The notes under the pieces: model-generated
Told to the model about the DNA's origin: nothing
What the model saw: only the letters and a program-made list of their open reading frames with translations
Database searches by the model: none
Shown here: piece after piece, positions 42,298 to 51,297 of the stretch
Layout: each line of letters starts with the position of its first letter
How positions within the stretch are numbered: position 1 is the stretch's first letter
Position numbers and translations under genes: made by a program
Origin: Pelosinus fermentans DSM 17108
GTDB taxonomy: Bacteria > Bacillota > Negativicutes > DSM-13327
Assembly: GCF_000271485.2 (NCBI RefSeq)
Contig: NZ_AKVN02000001.1
Location: forward strand, 1-64,000
DNA length: 64,000 nt
Direction: 5' to 3'

Positions 42298-43998
42298 TTA
42301 TTGTTTTTTATGAATGGGCAAAACAATTTTTACGATCGTTCCTTCACAATAACTGCTGACAATTTCCAACCCATAAGAATCACCATACATCAACTGAATC
42401 CGCCGATTGACATTATATAGTCCTGAATGCTGCGAAACATTTGCAGGTGATATCAGCATCGCTCGAATCTCATTAAGAGACTGTTCATCAATTGCAGTAC
42501 CATTATTAGTAATCGTAAGCACAAGTGTGTTCTCAATCATCTTTATTTCAATTTCCACCAGCATATGCTGGCAATCGTGAAAACCATATTTTATTGCATT
42601 TTCGATAATAGGTTGAATCAGCAATTTAGGAACGCTGCAATGATTTAGCTCTTCTGGTATATGGAGAATATAATTCAGCCGATTGCCAAATCGATATTTC
42701 TGAATATCAAGATAACTTTGAGTATATTCCATATCTTCCTGAATGGTTACCTCGCTGCTGCTGGTACTAATGCTGTAGCGCAATATATTCGACAAGGCAA
42801 TAATCATTTTATTCGCGGCAGCAGGGTCTAACTTAATCATAAATTTGATATTTTCTAATGTATTAAATAAAAAATGAGGATTAAATTGTGACTCAAGCTG
42901 TTTAATTTCAGAAATAACCGTTGCTCGTGCCTTTTCATGATTGGTTTGCATAAGCTCTTTGAGACTGAAAAGCATTCGATTATAAGCCTCACCGATAATT
43001 TCAAATTCATTATTCGTATTGATAGAAAGCCGCATATCCAGATTCCCCTGTTTCACTGCCGAAAATGCTTCCACAAGCTGATCTATCATTTTTGTCTTTT
43101 CTTCCACTTGCTTTTTTACACTGATAACAATGGACAGGGATAATATAATTAATACCCCAATGAGAATCATCACTGCATTCACCAGCTGACTGACGATACC
43201 GCCGATAGAAGTAAACGCATACACCGTTAATTCTCCGTCTAGAATTGCTTTTTTGCTGCTATAATACTTTGTATCTGCAAAAGAAAAATATCCATTGGCG
43301 TGCTGAAATTCAGGTTTCATTTTGTTCATAGCAGCACCAAAAAAATCATCTGTACAAATTGGCATATAGTCATAACGATCCTTTACAACAATATGCACGT
43401 CAGGATTCGTCATCGCACTTAGAATTTGTGCGGCCGGCACAACAAAGAGAACATAGCCAGTGATCTTGCCTTCTTCCAGTATGGCTTTACCAATGATAAG
43501 ATCCATCTGGGAGTCAAAACGGTGAATTGAATTCGCAAAAGTAAAGATTGGTTCCATTGGCTTTCTCTTGATCTGCCCTATAACGCCCCAATCTGCAGTC
43601 CTTGCCAACTCGGCAAATTCCGGATCTTGTATTTGATTTGAAACTAATCGATTCATCTGTGTATCAAAAATATAAAAATCCGTGTGTACACCTATCATAC
43701 TGGTATATTGATATAATTTTTCATACATTTCTGCCTTTGCAGTTTTGTTATCACGCAGCACATTCATATCACAAAGACCGGCAATGTCATTGGCGTTATC
43801 TAAATAATTAGAAATCATTGTACTCATCATATCACAAATAGCATTCAATCGATTGTGATTGCGTTCCAGCACATTGGTATTCCAATACGCAAAAGCAAGT
43901 ATAAATACGATAATCGAAATAATAAAAATCGGGATTAGTGCATAAATGGTAAAAGTTCGCCGTAATTCATCCTTCAAGTGGTTCACTTTTCTACTCAT
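42298..43998 (-). CDS. YesM-type sensor histidine kinase
   Basis: 566 residues. Membrane helices lie at ~15-37 and ~270-295, with an extracytoplasmic sensor domain of about 230 residues between them. HAMP follows (~300-350), then a His-kinase domain with the phospho-acceptor in QFNPHFLFNTLENIKFMI (~370) and an ATPase domain (PKLLIQPIIENAIKYG ~455, NNGTAI ~505). This is the LytS/YesM family typical of sugar-responsive systems. It is followed by its regulator and lies 55 nt after the ABC permease, so the signal probably relates to the transported substrate. Confidence 0.93.
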   Translation of the reverse strand: MSRKVNHLKDELRRTFTIYALIPIFIISIIVFILAFAYWNTNVLERNHNRLNAICDMMSTMISNYLDNANDIAGLCDMNVLRDNKTAKAEMYEKLYQYTSMIGVHTDFYIFDTQMNRLVSNQIQDPEFAELARTADWGVIGQIKRKPMEPIFTFANSIHRFDSQMDLIIGKAILEEGKITGYVLFVVPAAQILSAMTNPDVHIVVKDRYDYMPICTDDFFGAAMNKMKPEFQHANGYFSFADTKYYSSKKAILDGELTVYAFTSIGGIVSQLVNAVMILIGVLIILSLSIVISVKKQVEEKTKMIDQLVEAFSAVKQGNLDMRLSINTNNEFEIIGEAYNRMLFSLKELMQTNHEKARATVISEIKQLESQFNPHFLFNTLENIKFMIKLDPAAANKMIIALSNILRYSISTSSSEVTIQEDMEYTQSYLDIQKYRFGNRLNYILHIPEELNHCSVPKLLIQPIIENAIKYGFHDCQHMLVEIEIKMIENTLVLTITNNGTAIDEQSLNEIRAMLISPANVSQHSGLYNVNRRIQLMYGDSYGLEIVSSYCEGTIVKIVLPIHKKQ

Positions 43999-44053
43999 GT
44001 TTCACCCCGATCCTCTATATCAACTACGACCATACAAGTGTTTACATTTTCTA

Positions 44054-45709
44054 TTATAAACTAATATCTCTGCTGCCGGAAACTTTAAAGAATAAAAGCA
44101 GCCCAATGACTGTAGTCAGCGTTAGAATGGTAGACAGTGCTGCTGCCGTACCATAACTTGCACGAATCACTTCTGTATAAATAGCCACGGACATTGTCTT
44201 CGTTCCGCCGGTATACAAGATGACTGATGAACTTAATTCATTAATACAGGTAATCCAACTTAAAATCGCCCCGGATAACACTCCTGGTATCATCATTACC
44301 GCAGTAATTTTGAAGAAAGTCTTTAATGGTGATGCACCAAGACTAATGGATGCTTCCTCCACACTTGGACTGATTTGATACAAAATGGCTGAGCTTGAAC
44401 GCAAGGTATAAGGCAGGCGCCTAATGACCAAAGAAACAATGATAATCGTTGCCGTTCCTGATAAGATGAGGGGGGCCTCATTAAATGCCAGGAGCAAAGT
44501 GATGCCCAGTACCGATCCAGGAATAATATAAGGAAACATGGTAAGAGTATCGATAATATCAGTAAGCCAGCTCTTCCGTCGTGTCGTGATGTAAGCAACA
44601 AGCATACCGAAGAAAACAATCAGCGAAATGGCAACAAAGGAATACACATAGGTATTGGTAATTGCTAAAGCCAGATTGTCAAAAACGATACGATAACTAT
44701 CCAGAGAAAAGCCCGATACAAATATTTGACCCTTTGTTTTTAGAAAAGAAGTGTATATCACTGTAACTTGCGGGATGATGGATACCAATACCAGACCATA
44801 AATAGCGATATGCATAACTATATTCTTTAATCCTGACAATCCTTTCGCCTGCATAGGCCTAAGGGAACTCATGGTAAAGGATTTCCTATTTACCACGTAT
44901 TTTTGCAATAAGAAAATCGTTGTCGTAAGAATAACCATTAAGGTTGCCATGGCTGCGGCAAAATTGGCTTGCCCACCCACTTCATTAATAAACTCAGAAT
45001 AAATCATAACTGGCATAACGTTAAAACCTTCCCCAATGAGCATGGGTGTGCCAAAATCAGCTAATGCATTCATAAAAACCATCAAAGCACCCGCAAGCAT
45101 TGTAGGCATCACCAACGGCATAATCACCGTTGCTACCTTTTTTATGCCGCTGCAGCCGAGGCTTTCTGCCGCCTCAATCAGGGATGCATCAATCTTTTTC
45201 AGCGCCCCGGATACATACAAATAAATAAAGGGATACAGCTTTAATGTAAGCACTAAGAGTATGCCGCTAAAACCATAAATAGACGGCCATTCCATCTGGA
45301 ATAAGTCAGAAAGAAACTGCGTTATTATACCGCTTCGCCCGCCTAACAATACCCAAGAGTAAGCACCGATAAAGGGGGGCGATAGCATGGAGATAATCAC
45401 AAGTACCTCGACTGCCCCCTTGCCTTTTACCTTAAATGCCGTCATGAAATAGGCTAATGCCGTACCAATCATGATGGATAGAATGGTTACACAAGTAGTA
45501 ACCCACATGCTATTGATCAACGATTGATAGTAGTATTTTCTACTAAAAAACTTTCTGAAATTTTCCAATGTAAAAACCCCTGTAGCCGGATCCAGGAAAC
45601 TGCTGATAAACAATGAAAATAAGGGATACATCAAAAACAGTCCAAATACAGCAACAGATGCGATCGTAACGAATGTCCAGAAATCCCAGGTAAGCAGCTT
45701 CTTATTCAT
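44054..45709 (-). CDS. ABC transporter permease, FbpB/AfuB-like double-domain type
   Basis: 551 residues with about twelve membrane segments in two homologous halves. Each half has an EAA loop: AAESLGCSGIKKVATVIMPLV (~178) and EEASISLGASPLKTFFKITAV (~453). Fused permeases of this type serve ferric iron, 2-aminoethylphosphonate, phosphoglycerate or hexose-phosphate importers. The start overlaps the ATPase gene by 8 nt. Together with the HAD phosphatase downstream, an organophosphate substrate is the better guess. Confidence 0.9.
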   Translation of the reverse strand: MNKKLLTWDFWTFVTIASVAVFGLFLMYPLFSLFISSFLDPATGVFTLENFRKFFSRKYYYQSLINSMWVTTCVTILSIMIGTALAYFMTAFKVKGKGAVEVLVIISMLSPPFIGAYSWVLLGGRSGIITQFLSDLFQMEWPSIYGFSGILLVLTLKLYPFIYLYVSGALKKIDASLIEAAESLGCSGIKKVATVIMPLVMPTMLAGALMVFMNALADFGTPMLIGEGFNVMPVMIYSEFINEVGGQANFAAAMATLMVILTTTIFLLQKYVVNRKSFTMSSLRPMQAKGLSGLKNIVMHIAIYGLVLVSIIPQVTVIYTSFLKTKGQIFVSGFSLDSYRIVFDNLALAITNTYVYSFVAISLIVFFGMLVAYITTRRKSWLTDIIDTLTMFPYIIPGSVLGITLLLAFNEAPLILSGTATIIIVSLVIRRLPYTLRSSSAILYQISPSVEEASISLGASPLKTFFKITAVMMIPGVLSGAILSWITCINELSSSVILYTGGTKTMSVAIYTEVIRASYGTAAALSTILTLTTVIGLLLFFKVSGSRDISL

Positions 45710-46817
45710 ACTGCTTCACATCCCTGATTAAATTCATCCTTTGGTCCGCAGTAAAAATATTGATTTTTGCTTTGTTAGGCCGAAGAATCATTGTCTCACC
45801 AATTTCGAACACTTTTTCTGCATGGCCTAAGTCTTGCGAAAATTCAGTTGCAGATTGATTTTCCATCACCATACCAGGAGCAAAAGCAAGTGTATAATTT
45901 ACATATTTACCAAGAAATACTCGGTTATGAATTGTGCATTGTATGCCATCTTCTTGTACTGAAAATTCTTCCGGTCTAACAGAAATAATAACCTCTTGCC
46001 CATCTGCTACTGTACTAAGATTATCCATTTCCAGCTGATAACCGTCCTGAAACAAAACAAAGGTCTTATGATCTTCGACTTTTACTTTGCCGGCAAATAG
46101 ATTAGAATGGCCGATGAAAGTTGAAACAAATACATTATAAGGCCTTGTATAAATGGACTGGGGTTTTCCAATCTGCTCAATTACGCCAGTTTGCATAACT
46201 GCAATTCTATCGGAAATAGCCAAGGCTTCCTCCTGGTCATGAGTTACATAAACAGTGGTAATTCCTACTTGATTTTGTACTTCACGAATAGCACTGCGCA
46301 TTTCTACGCGAAGTTTTGCGTCTAAATTGGAAAGGGGTTCATCCATAAGCAGTACATTGGGATGGATCACAATGGCTCTTGCTAAAGCAACCCGCTGCTG
46401 CTGCCCCCCAGACAGTCGTTCCGGCAAGCGATCTTGATATTCTTCGATCTTTACTGCTTTTAAAATAGCATCCACTTTGGTTTTAATCTCTGCCTTGTTG
46501 AATCGGCGCAGTTTTAGACCATATTCTATATTTTCCCGTACTGTTAAATGAGGAAATATGGCATAACTTTGAAATACCATACCAATATTACGTTTATGAG
46601 TCGGAATCTCATTGATCACCAAATCATCAAATTTGATTTCTCCTCCCTCAATACTATTAAATCCTGCAATCATTCTCAGTAACGTCGTTTTACCACAGCC
46701 TGAAGGTCCCAATAACGTAAAAAACTCACCATTTTTGATATGGGCTGATAAATTGGGGATAATCGTTACTTGATCGTATCTTTTGATTACATGGTCAATA
46801 TGAATTGCAACACTCAT
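45702..46817 (-). CDS. ABC transporter ATP-binding protein, PotA/FbpC/AfuC type
   Basis: 371 residues. Walker A GPSGCGKTTLLRMIAG (~37), Q-loop, signature LSGGQQQRVALARA (~133) and Walker B VLLMDEPLSNLDAKL (~154) are all present, followed by a C-terminal TOBE domain (~280-355). It powers the importer formed with the downstream permease and the upstream lipoprotein. An interposed hairpin and repeat separate it from the binding-protein gene, which may lower its expression relative to the receptor. Confidence 0.95.
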   Translation of the reverse strand: MSVAIHIDHVIKRYDQVTIIPNLSAHIKNGEFFTLLGPSGCGKTTLLRMIAGFNSIEGGEIKFDDLVINEIPTHKRNIGMVFQSYAIFPHLTVRENIEYGLKLRRFNKAEIKTKVDAILKAVKIEEYQDRLPERLSGGQQQRVALARAIVIHPNVLLMDEPLSNLDAKLRVEMRSAIREVQNQVGITTVYVTHDQEEALAISDRIAVMQTGVIEQIGKPQSIYTRPYNVFVSTFIGHSNLFAGKVKVEDHKTFVLFQDGYQLEMDNLSTVADGQEVIISVRPEEFSVQEDGIQCTIHNRVFLGKYVNYTLAFAPGMVMENQSATEFSQDLGHAEKVFEIGETMILRPNKAKINIFTADQRMNLIRDVKQYE

Positions 46818-46860
46818 AGATAAAACCTCCGTTTAAAACTTCGGACATTTTGATAGAATG

Positions 46861-46892
46861 ACAGCCCACAACAAATAACTTGTGTGGGCTGT
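46861..46892 (-). terminator. hairpin between binding-protein and ATPase genes
   Basis: ACAGCCCACA (46861-46870) pairs with TGTGGGCTGT (46883-46892). In a receptor-ATPase gap such hairpins often act as partial terminators or mRNA stabilisers, giving more receptor than transporter. Confidence 0.6.
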
Positions 46893-46938
46893 ATAACAAC
46901 CATGATCGGATCAATTAACGGCTCAACACCAAAATATC

Positions 46939-47041
46939 CACTTGACAATATTGTCAAGTGCGAGGAGGCGACAGCCGACGTGGCAATCTCTACTGCCGCC
47001 CAGCTTGCTCTTGGAGATTGCCGCGCTCCGCTCGCAATGAC
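46939..47041. repeat. GCAATCTC-type palindromic repeat preceded by a 22-bp perfect palindrome
   Basis: A gapless palindrome with half-site CACTTGACAAT (46939-46960) is followed by GCGAGGAGGCG...GGCAATCTC, which pairs with GAGATTGCCGCGC...CTCGC at the right. The whole element fills the gap between the receptor and ATPase genes. GC content is higher than in the flanks, consistent with an inserted repeat. Confidence 0.8.
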
Positions 47042-47072
47042 AGAACGTCAAGCGTACTTTCTGGTGAAGACC

Positions 47073-48113
47073 CTAATTAACGCTGGTAAATATGTCTTTA
47101 AATTTATCTAGCCATTGCCTTTGATTGGCTACAACCACTTTTTCATCATCATTGATAATGTTGATTTTTGACTTTTCAATCAAACCTTTTGGCGGTTCGA
47201 CGTCATCACGGACAGAACGTCTGTGTAATTGTTGTACAATAATAGTCTGGGCATCTTTACTGGTGATAAAATCAATAAATTTCTTTGCATTTATCATATT
47301 TTTCGCATTTTTTATGACGTAAACACCATCTGGCTTAGAAATAACCCCTTCTTTCATATAAACCAATTTTACGGGAGCGCCGTCAGCAACGTATTTTGCA
47401 CCGCCTTCTTCGAAAGTGCAGCCTACAGCGTATTCACCATCAGCCACTCCTTTGTAAACAGCTGAAGAACCACTAAGCAGCTTACCATCTAGATTCGCAC
47501 AGAGTGCTTTTACATAATCCCAGCCTTTTTCCGGATCACCTTTTCCCATGGCGTAGAGCATGTTAATTAAATGTTCATAAGAAGAAGACGATTTTGATGG
47601 ATCCGAAAAGGCAATTTTGCCTTTTAATTTTGGATTTAATAAGTCTTCATACCCTTCCATTTTGATATCGCCAATTAAATTTGTATTGACCATAATTACA
47701 CTTGGAATATCGGTAAATCGAGTCAAAGAACCTTCTGTATTCTTAAATGCCTGCTGAATCTTATCTTCATTAGCTGAAGTGTAATTTTCAAATAAATTGG
47801 CCTTCGGCTTCATCGTACCAAGTGATCCGCCCCAGAAAATATCCCCCAGCGGATTTGCTTTTTCGGATTCCACCCGCTTTAGCAATTCACCACTGCCAGC
47901 CGCGACAACCTCTACTTTTATACCACTTTGTTTTTCAAATTCACTTACTAATGGATTGATAAACGTCAACGGATGGGGACAATAAATAACCAGTTTGTCT
48001 GTTTTTTCTGTCCCAGATTTTTCTGTCGTCGCTTTCGTATTTCCACCACCACAACCGACAAGGAGTAAAGAGGGAAAAAGTAAAATGAGCATCAAAGACA
48101 TAAGCTTTTTCAT
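47073..48113 (-). CDS. ABC transporter substrate-binding lipoprotein, AfuA/FbpA-like
   Basis: 346 residues from ATG 48113 (GGAGG 7 nt upstream). The signal peptide ends in a lipobox (LLLVGC), followed by a Gly-rich linker and a type II periplasmic-binding fold (KLVIYCPHPLTFINPLVSEF ~38, VESEKANPLGDIFWGGSLGT ~82, SSSSYEHLINMLYAMG ~170). The family covers ferric iron, phosphonate and sugar-phosphate receptors. Iron-binding Tyr pairs are not obvious. It is the first gene of the transport/two-component/phosphatase unit. Confidence 0.92.
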   Translation of the reverse strand: MKKLMSLMLILLFPSLLLVGCGGGNTKATTEKSGTEKTDKLVIYCPHPLTFINPLVSEFEKQSGIKVEVVAAGSGELLKRVESEKANPLGDIFWGGSLGTMKPKANLFENYTSANEDKIQQAFKNTEGSLTRFTDIPSVIMVNTNLIGDIKMEGYEDLLNPKLKGKIAFSDPSKSSSSYEHLINMLYAMGKGDPEKGWDYVKALCANLDGKLLSGSSAVYKGVADGEYAVGCTFEEGGAKYVADGAPVKLVYMKEGVISKPDGVYVIKNAKNMINAKKFIDFITSKDAQTIIVQQLHRRSVRDDVEPPKGLIEKSKINIINDDEKVVVANQRQWLDKFKDIFTSVN

Positions 48114-48317
48114 TAATTTTCCTCCATTCAAGTGTTCTCTACCCAAATTATATATAAACCATTTCTGCTGAACAATCCCAGAAATATCTATAACTATCTG
48201 AATTAATGAACTTTTATCATTTTTTATTTCAATATTTCAATTATTCAAAATATTAATCTTAGAAGCGAAAAGACCTCCGATGTATGATTGACTCCTGAGC
48301 CCATTCGCAGTAATTTT

Positions 48318-49739
48318 CTATTTTATTTTCGATACACCATCTTGCAGGCACCAAACCTGATGTAATAGCTTAACACCCTGATCAATTTCATTGCTGCTCA
48401 TACTACCAAATCCAAGCATGACTTGAAAGTTGGCAGCACTATGATGCAGATACGTACTGGAGAGAGGGAACAGTCTCACCTCTCTTTCCTGAGCGCGATG
48501 AATCAGTTCCTCTTCACTGAGGGAATTGCCGATCAGCTCTAAAATAATATGAAGTCCCGCCCCCTGTCCAATGATATGAGCTTGAGAGGCAAAATGCTGC
48601 TGGATCGATTGAATGATTGCATCATGCTTCTTTTTATATACATTTCGCATTTTGCGCAAGTGTCGTTCCCAATACCCTTGTTCCATAAACCTATGGAGTG
48701 TTCTCTGATCTAATAAAGAAACATTCGCAGCATAATCTCTAAACAATTCACGATAAACATCAAGTAATCGATAAGGCAATACCATATAACTGACCCGAAG
48801 AGCAGGCGATAATACCTTAGAAAACGTACCTACATAAACGATATTTCCTTGGGGATGCAATCCCTGCAGGGCAGGAATGGGTTTGCCCAGGTATCGCAGT
48901 TCACTGTCATAGTCGTCTTCAATAATGACCCCTCCGACAGTTTCTGCCCAATCAATTAATCGCAGTCTGTTTGCCACAGGCATAACATGCCCTAAAGGAA
49001 ACTGATGGGAAGGTGTGACATACACAATGGTACTGTCGGTCTTTTGCAGATACCCTATATCAAGGCCTTCGGAATTGACTGGTATCGGGGTAAGAGAAAA
49101 GGAATGATTCCGAAAAACAGCTCTTGGAATAAAGTGTCCGGGGTCTTCCATGGCAAAAATAGAATGATTTTTTCTCAATATGGGTGCCAGAATCGAAAAA
49201 CTGTCTTGAAGCCCCGAGCAAATGATGATTTGCTCGGGATCACAAGAAATCCCCCGTGAACGAGACAGATATCGCTGTATCTCATAGCGCAATGCAAAAT
49301 CCCCCTGCTGATTGCTATAAAAAGCAAGCTGCCTCGACTCTTCCTTTAAACACTCCATATACAATTTGCGCCATAGATTGACAGGGAAACTTTCTGGCGA
49401 AAGACACGCAGGGTGAAAATCAAAGGAATATGTTTTTTTATCTTTAGAGACTTTTCTCACTGATGCGCCGATATTGCCCTGAGAGGCTGGAAAAACGTCT
49501 GGTTCTATAAAGGAAACATAGTATCCACTTCTCGGTTTGCTGTGTATATACCCTTCAGCACATAACTGCTGATAGGCATACTCTACCGTATTGCGGCTTA
49601 CAGATAATTCAATAGACAAATTCTTAACTGATAGAAGCTTTGCAGCCGGGAGCAATTCCCCTGATAAGATTTGCTTTTTTATGTAGCTGTAGATTTTTTT
49701 GTGCAACGGCTGACGATCCTGACTGTCCAATATAAACAC
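48318..49739 (-). CDS. MocR/PdxR-type GntR regulator with aminotransferase domain
   Basis: 473 residues from GTG 49739. The N-terminal GntR winged helix (LHKKIYSYIKKQILSGELLP...LSIELSVSRNTVEYAYQQL, ~12-70) is followed by a fold-type I aminotransferase domain (~115-465) with the PLP lysine in VGTFSKVLSPALRVSY (~310) and IIEDDYDSEL (~265). MocR proteins sense PLP or amino-compound aldimines. It is transcribed divergently from a pyridoxamine-phosphate-oxidase-fold gene, a common arrangement that suggests control of that gene. Confidence 0.93.
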   Translation of the reverse strand: MFILDSQDRQPLHKKIYSYIKKQILSGELLPAAKLLSVKNLSIELSVSRNTVEYAYQQLCAEGYIHSKPRSGYYVSFIEPDVFPASQGNIGASVRKVSKDKKTYSFDFHPACLSPESFPVNLWRKLYMECLKEESRQLAFYSNQQGDFALRYEIQRYLSRSRGISCDPEQIIICSGLQDSFSILAPILRKNHSIFAMEDPGHFIPRAVFRNHSFSLTPIPVNSEGLDIGYLQKTDSTIVYVTPSHQFPLGHVMPVANRLRLIDWAETVGGVIIEDDYDSELRYLGKPIPALQGLHPQGNIVYVGTFSKVLSPALRVSYMVLPYRLLDVYRELFRDYAANVSLLDQRTLHRFMEQGYWERHLRKMRNVYKKKHDAIIQSIQQHFASQAHIIGQGAGLHIILELIGNSLSEEELIHRAQEREVRLFPLSSTYLHHSAANFQVMLGFGSMSSNEIDQGVKLLHQVWCLQDGVSKIK

Positions 49740-49841
49740 GGCTTCTCACCCTAATCCTTTATTTTCAAGGCTCTTAACTATCGCCATTATATCCAGGGTG
49801 ATCTAGAGTGTCAAGGCGCTGGAGATCCTTCCTCAGAAAAA

Positions 49842-49873
49842 ACTGACCCCATATTTTATTTGAGAATTGCCCC
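49842..49873. promoter_or_regulatory. candidate MocR direct-repeat operator
   Basis: ACTGACCCC (49842-49850) and ATTGCCCC (49866-49873) form an imperfect direct repeat with a step of about 24 bp in the divergent MocR/PNPOx intergenic region. MocR regulators typically bind direct repeats. The match is short, so confidence is low. Confidence 0.3.
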
Positions 49874-49986
49874 TATAATTGGGGGTAGTTTTATCTTATA
49901 CTATGAATATTGAATCCAGGGCACAATAATGCGGATAACCTTATCCGCTGACAAACTTCTTACTTTAAACAGAAAGGATGTATTTT

Positions 49987-50364
49987 ATGCTTAACGAAAA
50001 ATTATTGGACGTACTTTCCCACCCCGCAGATGGAGCAATCTCAATTGTTACCAATGGCAACGATGGTCCTCATGTAGTGAATACCTGGAATAGCTATATA
50101 ACGGTTACACCGGCTGACAAACTATTGGTTCCCGCTTCCGGCTTTGTTAAAACAGAGAGAAACCTTAGCACCCATAACGATGTGACTCTTTCTATCGCCA
50201 GCAGGGAAATCGAAGGTTACAGAGGAAAAGGAACTGGTTTCATTGTGAAAGGAACCACCCGTTTTATAAAATCCGGTGAGGATTTCGAGTTCATGAAAGA
50301 AAAATTTTCATGGATTCGTGCAGTATTAGAAATCACAGTAACTTCTGCAAAACAAATGCTTTAA
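49987..50364 (+). CDS. pyridoxamine 5'-phosphate oxidase-fold (FMN-binding) protein
   Basis: 125 residues; ATG 49987 is 8 nt after AAAGGA, while the ATG three codons upstream touches that site. The fold is a small split beta-barrel: GAISIVTNGNDGPHVVNTWNSYI (~17-39), LLVPASGFVKTERNLSTHNDVTLSIAS (~47-73), GYRGKGTGFIVKGTTRFI (~78-95). Members bind FMN or related cofactors; true PdxH is about 200 residues, so vitamin B6 oxidation is not assured. It is divergent from a MocR regulator, with a terminator after it. Confidence 0.8.
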   Translation: MLNEKLLDVLSHPADGAISIVTNGNDGPHVVNTWNSYITVTPADKLLVPASGFVKTERNLSTHNDVTLSIASREIEGYRGKGTGFIVKGTTRFIKSGEDFEFMKEKFSWIRAVLEITVTSAKQML

Positions 50365-50446
50365 AATCTCAAGCCACCGACATCATAAAAAGGTGCTTGC
50401 CATCATCAAGTAATACTGCGTTCACTAAAAAATCATCCTGCTATAG

Positions 50447-50481
50447 ATTAGGCCTTAGTCAGCAATTGACTAAGGCCTAAT
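50447..50481. terminator. bidirectional terminator between PNPOx-like gene and eutC
   Basis: The perfect 15-bp arms ATTAGGCCTTAGTCA (50447-50461) and complement (50467-50481) enclose a 5-nt loop. It ends the eut operon on the minus strand and the PNPOx-like gene on the plus strand. Confidence 0.85.
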
Positions 50482-50515
50482 ACTATACGCTAGCTGTTGA
50501 ATACTGCCTTTCTAC

Positions 50516-51283
50516 TCACATTTTTAACTCCACACCGCTTTTTTTCTCGCGAATTAATAATTCTACTAGATTTACAAGCTGTGCACCAGCTTCTACCGGC
50601 GGGACACCTTTGCGGTGAATGTTGGAAATCACGGTTCTTTGTGATTCCGGCTTTAAGGTGCTGGATTCATAAGCCATATAGGAACTCATGCTTTCATCCG
50701 TTGCCAAACCTGGTCTTTCACCTACCAGCAAAATCGTCACTTTCGCCTGTATTGCTTCACTAATTTGATCCATGGTCGCAACCCTGCCGTATTTTACAAA
50801 GATAGGCGTACCGATTGTATACCCTTTGGCGGTTAGCCCATCCATTAGAATCGGATAAATATCTGCTAAATTGGCATTAATAGCACAGGCACTTAATCCA
50901 TCAGTTGCTATGATTTGCACATCAGGACTCTCAATACAATTATCCTTAATTCCATCGAGAGTTTCCTGTGAGAATATTCTTCCTAAATCGGGTCTTTTGA
51001 TATACTGCTCTTTATCTTCTACCAGAGTCTGTACTTTGAAAAATCCCAGCTGATCAACAATCGTTTCATCGACTTCCGACCAAACTGCATCCATTGCTAC
51101 CCCATGATCCGCTCTAAATTTCAGTAAGGTCTCGGTTTTACACCGATCCCCTGCTCTGCCTAAACAAATTCTTGCATTGGTTGTCTTTTTTAGCCTGATA
51201 CAACTTTCCGTATCCCGAGGATTATCGATGGTCACCCGTTCATAGTAATCGACCAGGGATATATCTTTTATCATTTCACTCAT
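50516..51283 (-). CDS. eutC: ethanolamine ammonia-lyase, small subunit
   Basis: 255 residues, ATG 51283 with GGAG upstream. Conserved blocks are ARICLGRAGDRCKTETLLKFRADHG (~28-52), IIATDGLSACAINANL (~120), FVKYGRVATMDQI (~150) and VGERPGLATDESMSSYMAYE (~172). With EutB it forms the adenosylcobalamin-dependent enzyme that converts ethanolamine to acetaldehyde and ammonia. It lies 14 nt after eutB and is the last gene of the operon, followed by a terminator. No microcompartment shell or aldehyde dehydrogenase gene follows. Confidence 0.96.
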   Translation of the reverse strand: MSEMIKDISLVDYYERVTIDNPRDTESCIRLKKTTNARICLGRAGDRCKTETLLKFRADHGVAMDAVWSEVDETIVDQLGFFKVQTLVEDKEQYIKRPDLGRIFSQETLDGIKDNCIESPDVQIIATDGLSACAINANLADIYPILMDGLTAKGYTIGTPIFVKYGRVATMDQISEAIQAKVTILLVGERPGLATDESMSSYMAYESSTLKPESQRTVISNIHRKGVPPVEAGAQLVNLVELLIREKKSGVELKM

Positions 51284-51297
51284 AATGCGCTCCACTC

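Noticed and set aside
46884-47111. 75-codon plus-strand frame in the receptor/ATPase gap
   Set aside because: It runs through the palindromic repeat and into the antisense of the receptor gene; no RBS or protein-like features.
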